From NCBI RefSeq assembly GCF_000017205.1, contig NC_009656.1:6440501-6504500 (forward strand): 64,000 nucleotides of DNA, written 5' to 3'. The stretch comes from Pseudomonas paraeruginosa PA7 (GTDB taxonomy: Bacteria > Pseudomonadota > Gammaproteobacteria > Pseudomonadales > Pseudomonadaceae). Every line of letters begins with the position of its first letter. Position 1 is the first letter of the stretch. Of the stretch, positions 1-9,093 are shown piece after piece. Below the pieces are notes generated by a model. It had not been told where the DNA came from, made no database searches, and saw only the letters and a program-made list of their open reading frames with translations. The translations under genes were made by a program, and so were the position numbers.

Positions 1-1381
1 CGGCGGCTTTCCAGTCCTTCTGCTGCTCCAGCGCCAGCCCGCGCAGGGTCTGCTGGCTGAAGCCGACGTAGTCGAGGCTGCCGACCTTTTGCGGCAGCGC
101 TTCGAGGGTCTTCGCCGGGTCCTGGTCGACATAGAAGCGATAGGCCGCCTGCAGGTAGGCGAACAGTTCGGGATGCGCGGCGAAGCTGGCCTGCTGGGCC
201 TGCAGCGTTTCCCAGTTGAAGTTGCGCGGGCTCGACGGATCGTGGGCACGCATCTGCACCAGGTCGGCCACCGCCAGCAGCAGCGGAGTCTGGATATCGC
301 CGAGCTGGATACCGGTCAGGAGCTTATTGTCGACCTCCTGGACCAGGTCTTCCAGGGCCATGTTGCGCTGCCCTTGCTCGGCTTCGGCGAATTGCGCGGC
401 ATAGTCCTGGGCCAGCAGCTTCTGGTCGCCGGCCAACCAATGCACGCGCCGTTGCAAGCCCTTGGCCGAGGCGGTGTAGAGCCCCTTCGGATACGCCTGC
501 AGGTAGGCATCGAGGGCGCTGCGGGTCTGTTCCAGGCGAGCCTTGTCGACATTCTGCAACTCGGGGAAGCCCATGTCGTCGAAGGCGTTCTGCTGGGCGG
601 CGTTGAGCAGGGTGCGCGCCTGCAGGTACAGGGCGGTTTCCTTCAGCCAGGGCTGCGACACGTCCTGCAACGCCTTGAAGCCCTGTTCGGCTTCGTCGAA
701 GCGGCCACTGTAGAAGTTGGCCGCAGCCTCCAGGTACGTGGCGAAGGCCTTGCCCTCGGCCGACTCGACGCCATGCGCGAGCACACCGCCCAGTTCCTCT
801 TGTTCCCAGCCGCAGGCACCGAGCAGGTCCAGGCGGCTGTTGGCCAGGGCCCTGGTCTCCGCCTCGGCCAGCCCGGCGTCACGCACCTGGCGGAGGAACG
901 CCAGCGCGCTGTCCTGGTCGTTGCTGCGGCAGCGGCTGCCCTCGCCCTCGAAGAATTCGGCGCCGGCGATCTTTTCCGGTAGCGCTTCGGCGCCCATCTG
1001 CCGGGCCAGTTCGGCCAGCGGCGAGGGAGCTGGCGCGGGCGGCGCTGTCTCGGCTTCGCTCGCCGCCGGCGGCGCGGGCGGCTGGCTGCCGTCGCCGGGC
1101 AGCAGGCGGAACAGGCCGAACGGCACCAGACCGTAGCCTTCGAGCTTCTCTTCCTCCGAGGGCGGCGCCTCTACCAGCCGCCAGTGGCCGGCGTCGGCCA
1201 GCAGCAGGCGCAGGTTGGCGCGGGTGTCATTGCCCGGGGCGAGGAACGGCAGGGTATCGCAGGCGCCGCCGCCGACCAGCGACCAATCGGGGTAGCAGGA
1301 GTCGTCGCTGCTGGCCTGGGCCAGCGGGGAGAGCCCGGCGCCCACCAGCAGGAGGGCGGGGAGAAGCGGCTTCGAGCGCAT
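1..1381 (-). CDS. Secreted hypothetical protein, 3' end outside the window (PA5441-type)
   Basis: An open frame runs leftward from an ATG at 1381 to the window edge, 460 codons without a stop. The first 22 residues form a signal peptide (MRSKPLL, then a Leu/Ala-rich core ending in LAQA), and the mature part begins SSDDSCYPDW. A Pro/Ala-rich linker follows, then a long alpha-helical region with repeated Ala/Leu/Gln-rich helices of tetratricopeptide or outer-membrane-assembly character (for example YLEAAANFYSGRFDEAEQGF). No catalytic motif is seen. Position next to the PAS-GGDEF-EAL gene and uvrD matches PA5441 of P. aeruginosa. It is probably periplasmic. The function is not known to me. Confidence 0.85.
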   Translation of the reverse strand, partial: MRSKPLLPALLLVGAGLSPLAQASSDDSCYPDWSLVGGGACDTLPFLAPGNDTRANLRLLLADAGHWRLVEAPPSEEEKLEGYGLVPFGLFRLLPGDGSQPPAPPAASEAETAPPAPAPSPLAELARQMGAEALPEKIAGAEFFEGEGSRCRSNDQDSALAFLRQVRDAGLAEAETRALANSRLDLLGACGWEQEELGGVLAHGVESAEGKAFATYLEAAANFYSGRFDEAEQGFKALQDVSQPWLKETALYLQARTLLNAAQQNAFDDMGFPELQNVDKARLEQTRSALDAYLQAYPKGLYTASAKGLQRRVHWLAGDQKLLAQDYAAQFAEAEQGQRNMALEDLVQEVDNKLLTGIQLGDIQTPLLLAVADLVQMRAHDPSSPRNFNWETLQAQQASFAAHPELFAYLQAAYRFYVDQDPAKTLEALPQKVGSLDYVGFSQQTLRGLALEQQKDWKAA

Positions 1382-1439
1382 GAATCGTCCTTAATTCGCG
1401 GGAGTCGAAAAGGCTACAGCATACTCCGCCGGCGCGCAT

Positions 1440-4295
1440 TCAACGAGCCTGGCGCAAACCTTCTTCCACCGCGTGGGCCGGTAGCGGCCGGCCGATCAGG
1501 TAGCCCTGCAACTCGTCGCAGCGCTGGGCCACCAGGAAGTCCCGCTGCTCCGTGGTTTCCACGCCTTCGGCGACCACTTTCAGGTCAAGGCTGTGGGCCA
1601 TGGCGATGATCGCCCGGATGATCGCCGCGTCCTCGCCGTTCTGGGTCAGGTCGCGGACGAACGACTGGTCGATCTTCAGGTAGTCCAGCGGCAGGCGCTT
1701 CAGGTAGCTGAGCGAGGAGTAGCCGGTGCCGAAATCGTCGATCGACAGCTTCACGCCCATCTCGCGCAACTGGCGGAAGGTCGCCAGGACGCTGTCGAGG
1801 GCGTCCAGCCACTGGCTCTCGGTCAGTTCCAGCTCCAGTTGCGCCGCCGGCAGGCCGCTGTCGGCCAGCGCCGAGCGCACCACCTCGAGCAGGTCGCCCT
1901 GGCGCAGCTGGTGCACCGAGAGGTTAACCGAGACCCTCACGGACAGGCCGCGCGCGTTCCACTCGGCGGCCTGCAGGCAGGCCCGGCGCAGGACGAACTC
2001 GCCGATCTCGCCGATCAACCCGCACTCCTCGGCCAGGCCGACGAAGGTCGCCGGCGGGATCATGCCATCCTCCGGATGGTGCCAGCGCACCAGCGCCTCG
2101 GCCGAGTCCGGGCGGCCGCTGGCCAGGCACAGCTTGGGCTGGTAATGCACGTCCAGCTGGCCCTCCTCGATCGCCTTGCGCAGGCGGCTTTCCAGGCGCA
2201 GGCGTTCGAGGGTGCTGTCCTGCAGGTTGTCGCGGAAGAACTGGAAGGTGTTGCCGCCCAGCTGCTTGGCGTGTTGCATCGCCAGGTTCGCCTGGCTCAT
2301 CAGCACGGAGATTTCCCGCGCCTGCTCGGAAAACAGGCTGATTCCCAGCGAGGCGCCGAGGATCAGCTCGTGGCCGAGCACGCTCACCGGCTGGCGCAAC
2401 TGGGCCAGCAGGCGTTCGGCCAGGCGCGACAGGGCCGCGGCGCCGGTGCCGCCATCGAGGAGGATGGCGAACTCGTCGCCGGCCAGGCGCGCCAGGGTGT
2501 TCGCTTCCGGCGCGGTGCGCCGCAGGCGCCGGGCCATCTCCCTGAGCAACTGGTCGGCGACTTCATGGCCGAGGCTGTCGTTGAGCAGCTTGAAGCGGTC
2601 CAGGTCGATCAGCAGCAGGGCCAGCTCGCCCTCCTCCTGGCGCGCCCGCTGGGCCGCCTCGTGCAGGCGCTCGCGGAACAGCCGGCGGTTGGCCAGGCCG
2701 GTCAGCTCGTCGTAGTGCAGCAGGTGGCGCAGGCGCTCCTCCACATCGCGGCGAGCGCTGAGGTCGGTGAAGAAGCCGACGATGTGGGTCGCCTCGCCGT
2801 TGCCGTCGCGCAGCAGGTTGAGCTGCAACCATTGGGGATAAGGGTCGCCATTCTTCCGCGTATCCACCAGTTCGCCCTGCCACTGCCCGTGCTGGCGCAG
2901 CTCGGCGCGGATCTGCCGGTAGTGGCGCTGGGCCTCGGGAGTGTTCACCAGCAGGCTGGCGTTGCGCCCGACCACGTCCTCGCGGCGATAGCCGGTGATA
3001 CGACTGAAGGCCTGGTTGACCGCCAGCAGGTTGTAGGCCGGATCGAGGATCACGATACTCTCGCTGGCCGCCTCGAACACTGTCGCGGCCAGTTGCTGCT
3101 GCTCTTCCAGGCGCTTGCGCGCGCTGATGTCGCTGCGCGTGCCGAGCATCCGCGTCACCCGTCCCCGCGGGTCGCGGGCCATGGCCCGGCCACGATCCTC
3201 CAGCCAGCGCCAGCCGCCCTCCCGGCCGCGCACGCGGTACTCCACCCGGTATAGCTCGCTGCGTCCCTTTAGATGTTCGGCGAGGGCGCGACGGATGCGC
3301 GGCAGGTCGCCGGGGTGGATGTTTTCGATCAGCCTGCGATAGTCCCCGGGACCGTCTCCGGCGTCGCTGAAGATCGCTTCGAGATGGGAATGCTGGACCC
3401 GGCCGCTCTCCAGGTCCCAGTCCCACAACCCCAGCTCGCTGGCCTCCAGGGCCATGGCCAGGCGCGCCTCGCTCTGGCTGAGCGCCTGGCTGGTCGCGCC
3501 AAGCTCCTCGGTGCGCGCCTCCACCCGGCGCTGCAACGCATCGCGGGCGGCGCGCAGCTCGCGTTCGACCAGGCGTCGCTGGCCGACCTCCTGGGCGAGC
3601 TTGCGGTTGAGCGCCTCGGCCTCGGCGTTGGCGCGCTCCAGGTGCAGGTTCAGCGCCTGGGTCTGGAAGCGTCGCAGCAGCGCGCCCTGCACCAGCCGGT
3701 GGATCTGCCCGGCGACCACCAGCAAGGCCACCAGCAGGATCAGGCCGAGCATGCCCCAGCCCTGCAGCAGGCTGTGCGGCTGCAGCAGCAGGAAGCCGAT
3801 CGACGGCAACAGCCCCGGCAAGGCGAAGCTGAGGAAGGCCGGCAGGCTCACCGCATAGGCGACGCTGGCGGAAAGGATCGCCGCCGCCGCCAGGCCGAAC
3901 ACCAGCACCTGCTGGAGGAAGGCATCGGCCGGGACCAGCATGATCACCGCCAACGCCAGGGTCAGGCCCGAAGCGCCGGCGCCGAGCAGGAAAGTCCGTC
4001 GCCAGTGGCGGCTGGCCTGGCGACGGCTGTCGGCTCGCTGGAAGGCGGCGACTTGCAGCAGGCGCAGCACGGCGAGCAACACCAGCCAGACCAGCCAGCC
4101 GCCGAGCAGCCAACTGCTGACCTTGCCCCACACCAGGCAGGCGCTGGTCGCACCGCCGAGCAGCATGAGCAGGGTCGGCGTGCGCGAGCCGAGGTAGAGG
4201 AGCCGGGTACGCTCGATGGCGATTTCACGGGCATAGAGCCGCAGTACATCGGTGCTGCCGCCCGGCAGCGCCAAGGGCTCGACATGGAAGGTCAT
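1440..4295 (-). CDS. Membrane PAS-PAS-GGDEF-EAL cyclic-di-GMP protein
   Basis: This is a 951-residue inner-membrane signalling protein (PA5442-type). Several hydrophobic segments lie in residues 40-200, a coiled coil in 200-275, a PAS at about 278-395, a second PAS at about 403-510, GGDEF at about 525-690 and EAL at about 700-945. The GGDEF signature reads A-G-D-E-F (605-609), so the first Gly is replaced. The EAL domain keeps E-A-L-V-R (733-737) and DDFGTGYSS (853-861), which suggests phosphodiesterase competence; diguanylate cyclase activity is less certain. The ATG at 4295 (MTFHVEP) is preferred because the longer upstream frame is non-protein-like and overlaps uvrD. It diverges from uvrD with 177 bp between the starts. 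Confidence 0.93.
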   Translation of the reverse strand: MTFHVEPLALPGGSTDVLRLYAREIAIERTRLLYLGSRTPTLLMLLGGATSACLVWGKVSSWLLGGWLVWLVLLAVLRLLQVAAFQRADSRRQASRHWRRTFLLGAGASGLTLALAVIMLVPADAFLQQVLVFGLAAAAILSASVAYAVSLPAFLSFALPGLLPSIGFLLLQPHSLLQGWGMLGLILLVALLVVAGQIHRLVQGALLRRFQTQALNLHLERANAEAEALNRKLAQEVGQRRLVERELRAARDALQRRVEARTEELGATSQALSQSEARLAMALEASELGLWDWDLESGRVQHSHLEAIFSDAGDGPGDYRRLIENIHPGDLPRIRRALAEHLKGRSELYRVEYRVRGREGGWRWLEDRGRAMARDPRGRVTRMLGTRSDISARKRLEEQQQLAATVFEAASESIVILDPAYNLLAVNQAFSRITGYRREDVVGRNASLLVNTPEAQRHYRQIRAELRQHGQWQGELVDTRKNGDPYPQWLQLNLLRDGNGEATHIVGFFTDLSARRDVEERLRHLLHYDELTGLANRRLFRERLHEAAQRARQEEGELALLLIDLDRFKLLNDSLGHEVADQLLREMARRLRRTAPEANTLARLAGDEFAILLDGGTGAAALSRLAERLLAQLRQPVSVLGHELILGASLGISLFSEQAREISVLMSQANLAMQHAKQLGGNTFQFFRDNLQDSTLERLRLESRLRKAIEEGQLDVHYQPKLCLASGRPDSAEALVRWHHPEDGMIPPATFVGLAEECGLIGEIGEFVLRRACLQAAEWNARGLSVRVSVNLSVHQLRQGDLLEVVRSALADSGLPAAQLELELTESQWLDALDSVLATFRQLREMGVKLSIDDFGTGYSSLSYLKRLPLDYLKIDQSFVRDLTQNGEDAAIIRAIIAMAHSLDLKVVAEGVETTEQRDFLVAQRCDELQGYLIGRPLPAHAVEEGLRQAR

Positions 4296-4440
4296 GGGCG
4301 CTTTGTTCTTGTAGTGGTCTGCCTCGAAGTGGCCGGAGCATAACCGAGCACGAGCGGGCTGCCCAAGGCCGGCAGGGAGCATTTTTCCGCAGCCGGGCCC
4401 GACGCTGCGCCGGCCCGCGCCGAATGGCGGCCCGGTTTGC

Positions 4441-4473
4441 CCGGTTTTTCCCCGCCCCGGTAGAATGCCGCGA
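4441..4473 (+). promoter_or_regulatory. Candidate uvrD promoter giving a leaderless mRNA
   Basis: A -10 hexamer TAGAAT lies at 4461-4466, with TTGCCC 18 bp upstream as a possible -35. A start seven bases after the -10 would fall on the A of the uvrD ATG (4473). No Shine-Dalgarno sequence is visible before the ATG. This is inference from sequence only. Confidence 0.45.
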
Positions 4474-6659
4474 TGAACGACGACCTCTCCCTCCTGCTGA
4501 ACTCCCTCAACGACCCGCAGCGCCAGGCCGTGGCCGCGCCGCTGGGCCGCCAACTGGTCCTCGCCGGCGCCGGCTCGGGCAAGACCCGCGTGCTGGTGCA
4601 CCGGATCGCCTGGCTGATCCAGGTCGAGCACGCCTCGCCCTACAGCATCCTGTCGGTGACCTTCACCAACAAGGCGGCGGCGGAGATGCGCCACCGCATC
4701 GAGCAGTTGCTCGGGATCAATCCGGCGGGCATGTGGGTGGGCACCTTCCACGGCCTCGCCCACCGCCTGCTGCGCGCGCACTGGCGCGAGGCCGGGCTGA
4801 GCGAGAACTTCCAGATCCTCGACAGCGACGACCAGCAACGCCTGGTCAAGCGGGTGATCCGCGAACTCGGCCTCGACGAGCAGCGCTGGCCGGCGCGCCA
4901 GGCCCAGTGGTTCATCAACGGGCAGAAGGACGAAGGCCTGCGGCCGCAGCACATCCAGCCCGGCGGCGACCTGTTCCTCGCCACCATGCTGAAGATCTAC
5001 GAAGCCTACGAGGCGGCCTGCGCCCGCGCCGGGGTGATCGACTTCTCCGAGCTGCTGCTGCGCGCCCTGGACCTCTGGCGCGACCATCCCGGCGTGCTCG
5101 AGCACTACCAGCGGCGCTTCCGCCATATCCTGGTGGACGAGTTCCAGGACACCAACGCCGTGCAGTACGCCTGGCTACGCATCCTCGCCAAGGGCGGCGA
5201 CAGCCTGATGGTGGTCGGCGACGACGACCAGTCGATCTACGGCTGGCGTGGCGCGCGGATCGAGAACATCCAGCAGTTCAGCGACGACTTCGCCGACGCC
5301 GAGGTGATCCGCCTGGAGCAGAACTACCGCTCCACCGCGTCGATCCTCAAGGCCGCCAACGCCCTGATCGCCAACAACCAGGGACGCCTGGGCAAGGAGT
5401 TGTGGACCGACGGCGAGGACGGCGAGTCGCTGAGCCTGTACGCCGCGTTCAACGAGCACGACGAGGCGCGCTACGTGGTCGAGTCGATCGAGAGCGCACT
5501 GAAGGGCGGCCTGGCGCGCAGCGAGATCGCCATCCTCTACCGCTCCAACGCCCAGTCGCGGGTGCTGGAGGAAGCCCTGCTGCGGGAGAAGATTCCCTAC
5601 CGCATCTACGGCGGCCAGCGCTTCTTCGAGCGTGCCGAGATCAAGAACGCCATGGCCTACCTGCGTCTGCTCGACGGCCGCGGCAACGACGCGGCGCTGG
5701 AGCGGGTGGTCAACGTGCCGGCACGCGGCATCGGCGAGAAGACGGTGGAGAGCATCCGCGAATTCGCCCGCGGCAACGACGTGTCGATGTGGGAGGCGAT
5801 CCGCCTGATGATCGCCAACAAGGTCCTGCCCGGCCGCGCCGCCAGCGCCCTGACCGGCTTCGTCGAGCTGATCGAGAATCTTTCGGCGAAGGTCATGGAC
5901 ATGCCGCTGCACCTGATGACCCAGACGGTGATCGAGCAGTCCGGCCTGATCGGCTACCACAAGGAAGAAAAAGGCGAGAAAGGCCAGGCCCGGGTGGAGA
6001 ACCTCGAGGAGCTGGTCAGCGCCGCCCGCGCCTTCGAGAACAGCGAGGAAGAGGAAGACCTCACCCCGCTGCAGGCCTTCCTCAGCCACGCCTCCCTGGA
6101 GGCCGGGGAAACCCAGGCCGACGCCCACGAGGACAGCGTCCAGCTGATGACCCTGCACAGCGCCAAGGGCCTGGAGTTCCCGCTGGTGTTCCTGGTCGGC
6201 ATGGAGGAAGGGCTGTTCCCGCACAAGATGAGTCTGGAGGAGTCCGGCCGCCTGGAAGAGGAACGCCGCCTGGCCTACGTTGGCGTCACCCGCGCCATGC
6301 AGCGACTGGTCCTGACCTACGCGGAGACCCGTCGGCTCTACGGCAGCGAGACCTACAACAAGGTTTCGCGCTTCATCCGCGAGATCCCGCCCTCGCTGAT
6401 CCAGGAAGTGCGTCTGTCCAATACCGTCAGTCGCCCTTACGGTGGCGCCTCGCGCAGCGCCGGCGGCAGCCTGTTCAGCGGCGCCGGGGTGCCGGAGACG
6501 CCCTTCTCCCTCGGCCAGCGGGTGCGCCACGCGCTGTTCGGCGAAGGGACTATCCTCAACTTCGAAGGCGCCGGCGCCCAGGCCCGGGTGCAGGTGAACT
6601 TCGAGAGCGAAGGCAGCAAGTGGCTGATGCTCGGCTACGCCAAGCTGGAAGCCCTGTAG
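4473..6659 (+). CDS. uvrD: DNA helicase II UvrD
   Basis: This 728-residue superfamily 1A 3'-5' helicase acts in nucleotide excision repair and methyl-directed mismatch repair. Visible motifs are Walker A AGAGSGKT (31-38), the TFTNKAAAEM motif, DEFQDTN (motif II), GDDDQSIYGWRGA (motif III), LEQNYRST (motif IV), HSAKGLEF (motif V) and AYVGVTRAM (motif VI). The C-terminus has the usual Gly/Ser-rich linker and a short conserved domain (VRHALFGEGTI). Length is normal for UvrD. The ATG at 4473 fits the family start MNDDLSLLLNSLN. The gene is followed 37 bp later by an EamA transporter gene on the same strand. Confidence 0.98.
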   Translation: MNDDLSLLLNSLNDPQRQAVAAPLGRQLVLAGAGSGKTRVLVHRIAWLIQVEHASPYSILSVTFTNKAAAEMRHRIEQLLGINPAGMWVGTFHGLAHRLLRAHWREAGLSENFQILDSDDQQRLVKRVIRELGLDEQRWPARQAQWFINGQKDEGLRPQHIQPGGDLFLATMLKIYEAYEAACARAGVIDFSELLLRALDLWRDHPGVLEHYQRRFRHILVDEFQDTNAVQYAWLRILAKGGDSLMVVGDDDQSIYGWRGARIENIQQFSDDFADAEVIRLEQNYRSTASILKAANALIANNQGRLGKELWTDGEDGESLSLYAAFNEHDEARYVVESIESALKGGLARSEIAILYRSNAQSRVLEEALLREKIPYRIYGGQRFFERAEIKNAMAYLRLLDGRGNDAALERVVNVPARGIGEKTVESIREFARGNDVSMWEAIRLMIANKVLPGRAASALTGFVELIENLSAKVMDMPLHLMTQTVIEQSGLIGYHKEEKGEKGQARVENLEELVSAARAFENSEEEEDLTPLQAFLSHASLEAGETQADAHEDSVQLMTLHSAKGLEFPLVFLVGMEEGLFPHKMSLEESGRLEEERRLAYVGVTRAMQRLVLTYAETRRLYGSETYNKVSRFIREIPPSLIQEVRLSNTVSRPYGGASRSAGGSLFSGAGVPETPFSLGQRVRHALFGEGTILNFEGAGAQARVQVNFESEGSKWLMLGYAKLEAL

Positions 6660-6696
6660 CGGCGCAGCCCGTGGAGAAGGCCCGGAGGAGGACGAC

Positions 6697-7125
6697 ATGC
6701 TGGCATCCTGGGCCTTCTGGGCACTGCTTTCGGCGCTGTTCGCCGCGCTGACCGCGATCTTCGCCAAGATCGGCCTCGACCAGGTCGATTCGGACTTCGC
6801 CACCTTCATCCGCACCCTGGTGATCCTCGTCACCCTCGGCGGCATCCTCGCGGTCCTGGGCAAACTCCAGGCCCCGGGCAGCATCCCGCCGCGCAGCTGG
6901 CTGTTCCTGGCGCTTTCCGGGCTTGCCACCGGTGCGTCCTGGATCTGCTATTTCCGCGCCCTCAAGCTCGGCCCGGCGTCGCTGGTGGCGCCGCTGGACA
7001 AGTTCAGCGTGGTGCTGGTGGCAGTGCTCGGCGTGGCCTTCCTCGGCGAACGCCTGGACCTGCGCCAATGGCTCGGCGTAGGCCTGGTGACAGCGGGCGT
7101 GGTGGTCCTGGCAATCCGCCCATAA
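6697..7125 (+). CDS. Half-size EamA (DMT) family transporter
   Basis: The 142-residue protein is almost entirely hydrophobic, with about five membrane segments and one EamA repeat instead of the usual two. Typical features are the N-terminal FWALLSALFAALTAIFAKIG and a C-terminal segment with the FLGERL and WLGVGLVTAGVVVL signatures. Single-repeat members are thought to work as dimers. A strong GGAGGA ribosome site precedes the ATG. It lies 37 bp after uvrD and may be cotranscribed. The substrate is unknown. It is equivalent to PA5444 by position. Confidence 0.9.
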   Translation: MLASWAFWALLSALFAALTAIFAKIGLDQVDSDFATFIRTLVILVTLGGILAVLGKLQAPGSIPPRSWLFLALSGLATGASWICYFRALKLGPASLVAPLDKFSVVLVAVLGVAFLGERLDLRQWLGVGLVTAGVVVLAIRP

Positions 7126-7222
7126 GCCCGCTGAATGGCGCTTCGACCTTGGTATAAAGGCGAAAAATCGCGGAAACCCTAGACTGGCGGCCTCCAATAA
7201 TTCGTCGTCTGAGGTTCGTTCC
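7126..7222 (+). promoter_or_regulatory. Intergenic region with possible promoter of the CoA-transferase gene
   Basis: A TATAAA hexamer (7153-7158) sits about 65 bp before the CoA-transferase ATG. The best -35 candidate (CTGAAT, 7131-7136) is poor, so an activator may be needed. No hairpin terminator for the preceding gene is obvious. Confidence 0.3.
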
Positions 7223-8716
7223 ATGTACCGTGATCGCGTGCGCCTGCCTTCCCTGCTCGACAAGGTGATGAGTGCGGCCGAAGCCGCCGACCTGATCCAG
7301 GACGGCATGACCGTCGGCATGAGCGGTTTCACCCGCGCCGGCGAGGCCAAGGCCGTACCCCAGGCGCTGGCCATGCGCGCCAGGGAACGTCCGCTGCGTA
7401 TCAGCCTGATGACCGGCGCCAGCCTCGGCAACGACCTCGACAAGCAGCTCACCGAGGCCGGCGTGCTCGCCCGGCGCATGCCGTTCCAGGTCGACAGCAC
7501 CCTGCGCAAGGCGATCAACGCCGGCGAAGTGATGTTCATCGACCAGCACCTCTCGGAAACCGTCGAGCAGTTGCGCAACCACCAGCTGAAGCTGCCGGAC
7601 ATCGCCGTCATCGAAGCCGCCGCGATCACCGAGCAGGGCCATATCGTGCCGACCACCTCGGTGGGCAACTCGGCGAGCTTCGCGATCTTCGCCAGGCAGG
7701 TGATCGTCGAGATCAACCTGGCCCACAGCACCAACCTGGAAGGCCTGCACGACATCTATATCCCGACCTACCGGCCGACCCGCACGCCGATCCCGCTGAC
7801 CCGCGTCGACGACCGCATCGGCAGCACGGCGATCCCGATCCCGCCGGAGAAGATCGTCGCCATCGTCATCAACGACCAACCGGACTCGCCATCCACCGTG
7901 CTGCCGCCGGACGGCGAGACCCAGGCCATCGCCAACCACCTGATCGACTTCTTCAGGCGCGAGGTCGACGCCGGACGCATGGGCAACAGCCTCGGCCCGC
8001 TGCAAGCCGGTATCGGCAGCATCGCCAACGCGGTGATGTGCGGCCTGATCGAGTCGCCGTTCGAGAACCTGACCATGTACTCCGAAGTGCTGCAGGACTC
8101 GACCTTCGACCTGATCGACGCCGGCAAGCTGCGCTTCGCCTCGGGCAGCTCGATCACCCTGTCGCCGCGGCGCAACGCCGATGTGTTCGGCAACCTGGAG
8201 CGCTACAAGGACAAGCTGGTGCTGCGCCCGCAGGAAATCTCCAACCACCCCGAGGTGGTGCGTCGCCTGGGCATCATCGGCATCAATACGGCGCTGGAGT
8301 TCGACATCTACGGCAACGTCAACTCGACTCACGTCGGCGGCACGAAGATGATGAACGGCATCGGCGGCTCCGGCGACTTCGCCCGCAACGCGCACCTGGC
8401 GATCTTCGTCACCAAGTCGATCGCCAAGGGCGGCAACATTTCCAGCGTGGTGCCGATGGTCAGCCACGTCGACCACACCGAGCACGACGTCGACATCCTC
8501 GTCACCGAGCAGGGCCTCGCCGACCTGCGCGGCCTGGCGCCTCGCGAACGGGCCCGGGTGATCATCGAGAATTGTGTCCACCCGTCCTACCAGGCGCCGC
8601 TGCTGGATTACTTCGAGGCGGCCTGTGCGAAAGGCGGCCACACGCCGCATCTGTTGCGCGAGGCGCTGGCCTGGCACCTGAACCTGGAGGAACGCGGACA
8701 CATGCTGGCCGGCTGA
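7223..8716 (+). CDS. Acetyl-CoA hydrolase/transferase family protein (succinate:acyl-CoA CoA-transferase type)
   Basis: A 497-residue cytoplasmic enzyme of the Ach1/AarC class I CoA-transferase family, which exchanges CoA between succinate and acetate or propionate. The oxyanion-hole glycine loop AGIGSIANAV (262-271), the catalytic Glu in MYSEVLQD (E288) and the GGSGDFARNA loop near the C-terminal third are present. Length is normal and the start at 7223 (MYRDRVRLPS) is clear. It corresponds to PA5445 by position. The exact substrate pair cannot be read from sequence. Confidence 0.93.
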   Translation: MYRDRVRLPSLLDKVMSAAEAADLIQDGMTVGMSGFTRAGEAKAVPQALAMRARERPLRISLMTGASLGNDLDKQLTEAGVLARRMPFQVDSTLRKAINAGEVMFIDQHLSETVEQLRNHQLKLPDIAVIEAAAITEQGHIVPTTSVGNSASFAIFARQVIVEINLAHSTNLEGLHDIYIPTYRPTRTPIPLTRVDDRIGSTAIPIPPEKIVAIVINDQPDSPSTVLPPDGETQAIANHLIDFFRREVDAGRMGNSLGPLQAGIGSIANAVMCGLIESPFENLTMYSEVLQDSTFDLIDAGKLRFASGSSITLSPRRNADVFGNLERYKDKLVLRPQEISNHPEVVRRLGIIGINTALEFDIYGNVNSTHVGGTKMMNGIGGSGDFARNAHLAIFVTKSIAKGGNISSVVPMVSHVDHTEHDVDILVTEQGLADLRGLAPRERARVIIENCVHPSYQAPLLDYFEAACAKGGHTPHLLREALAWHLNLEERGHMLAG

Positions 8717-8748
8717 GGCTGAACCGTTTCATCCGCAACTATTTCCCG

Positions 8749-8775
8749 CGCCCGGGCGATTAATTCGCCCGGGCG
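8749..8775 (+). terminator. Terminator-like hairpin after the CoA-transferase gene
   Basis: Two copies of the self-palindromic decamer CGCCCGGGCG (8749-8758 and 8766-8775) form a 10-bp GC stem with an AT-rich 7-nt loop, 33 bp after the stop codon. A U-tract is missing, so termination strength is uncertain. Confidence 0.6.
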
Positions 8776-9093
8776 TCTGGACAGAGCAGAAAAAACCACG
8801 TAAAAACATTTTTCGACGGCCTTTTCTCTTGCCGCCATCGCAACACGCCGACCCGGCCCTTCCGCTTTTCCTGCTGTAACACTTCGTTGTTTCTTTCGGT
8901 AACGCACCATGACGGTGCAGAGCGGTACAGTTACGCACCGAAACAACCCATACAGTTCGGAAACACACCCCGGTGATCCAACGCAATTCTCCGCAACTGT
9001 TCCTATTCTTGTTGACCTGTTAGTCAGATCATATTGCTCAGTTAATCACTGGCAACCTGACTACCCACCACAAGTGGGAAGGATCGACACATC
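8776..9093. other. Gene-free leader region upstream of the DUF1127 gene
   Basis: No coding frame is supported here. The region is relatively AT-rich. It contains a near-repeat TAACGCACC (8900-8908) and TTACGCACC (8931-8939), 31 bp apart, and GCACC-N5-GGTGC as a short inverted repeat between them. A TTGACC element near 9015 and nearby AT-rich blocks may be part of the promoter for the following small gene. GGAAGGA near 9078 is its ribosome site. Confidence 0.4.

Noticed and set aside
1593-3254. 553-codon plus-strand open frame
   Set aside because: Antisense to the PAS-GGDEF-EAL gene, with Gln/Arg/Ala-rich, non-protein-like composition typical of the mirror frame of high-GC coding DNA.
5175-6929. 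584-codon minus-strand open frame
   Set aside because: Antisense to uvrD, whose motifs are complete; no recognisable domain.
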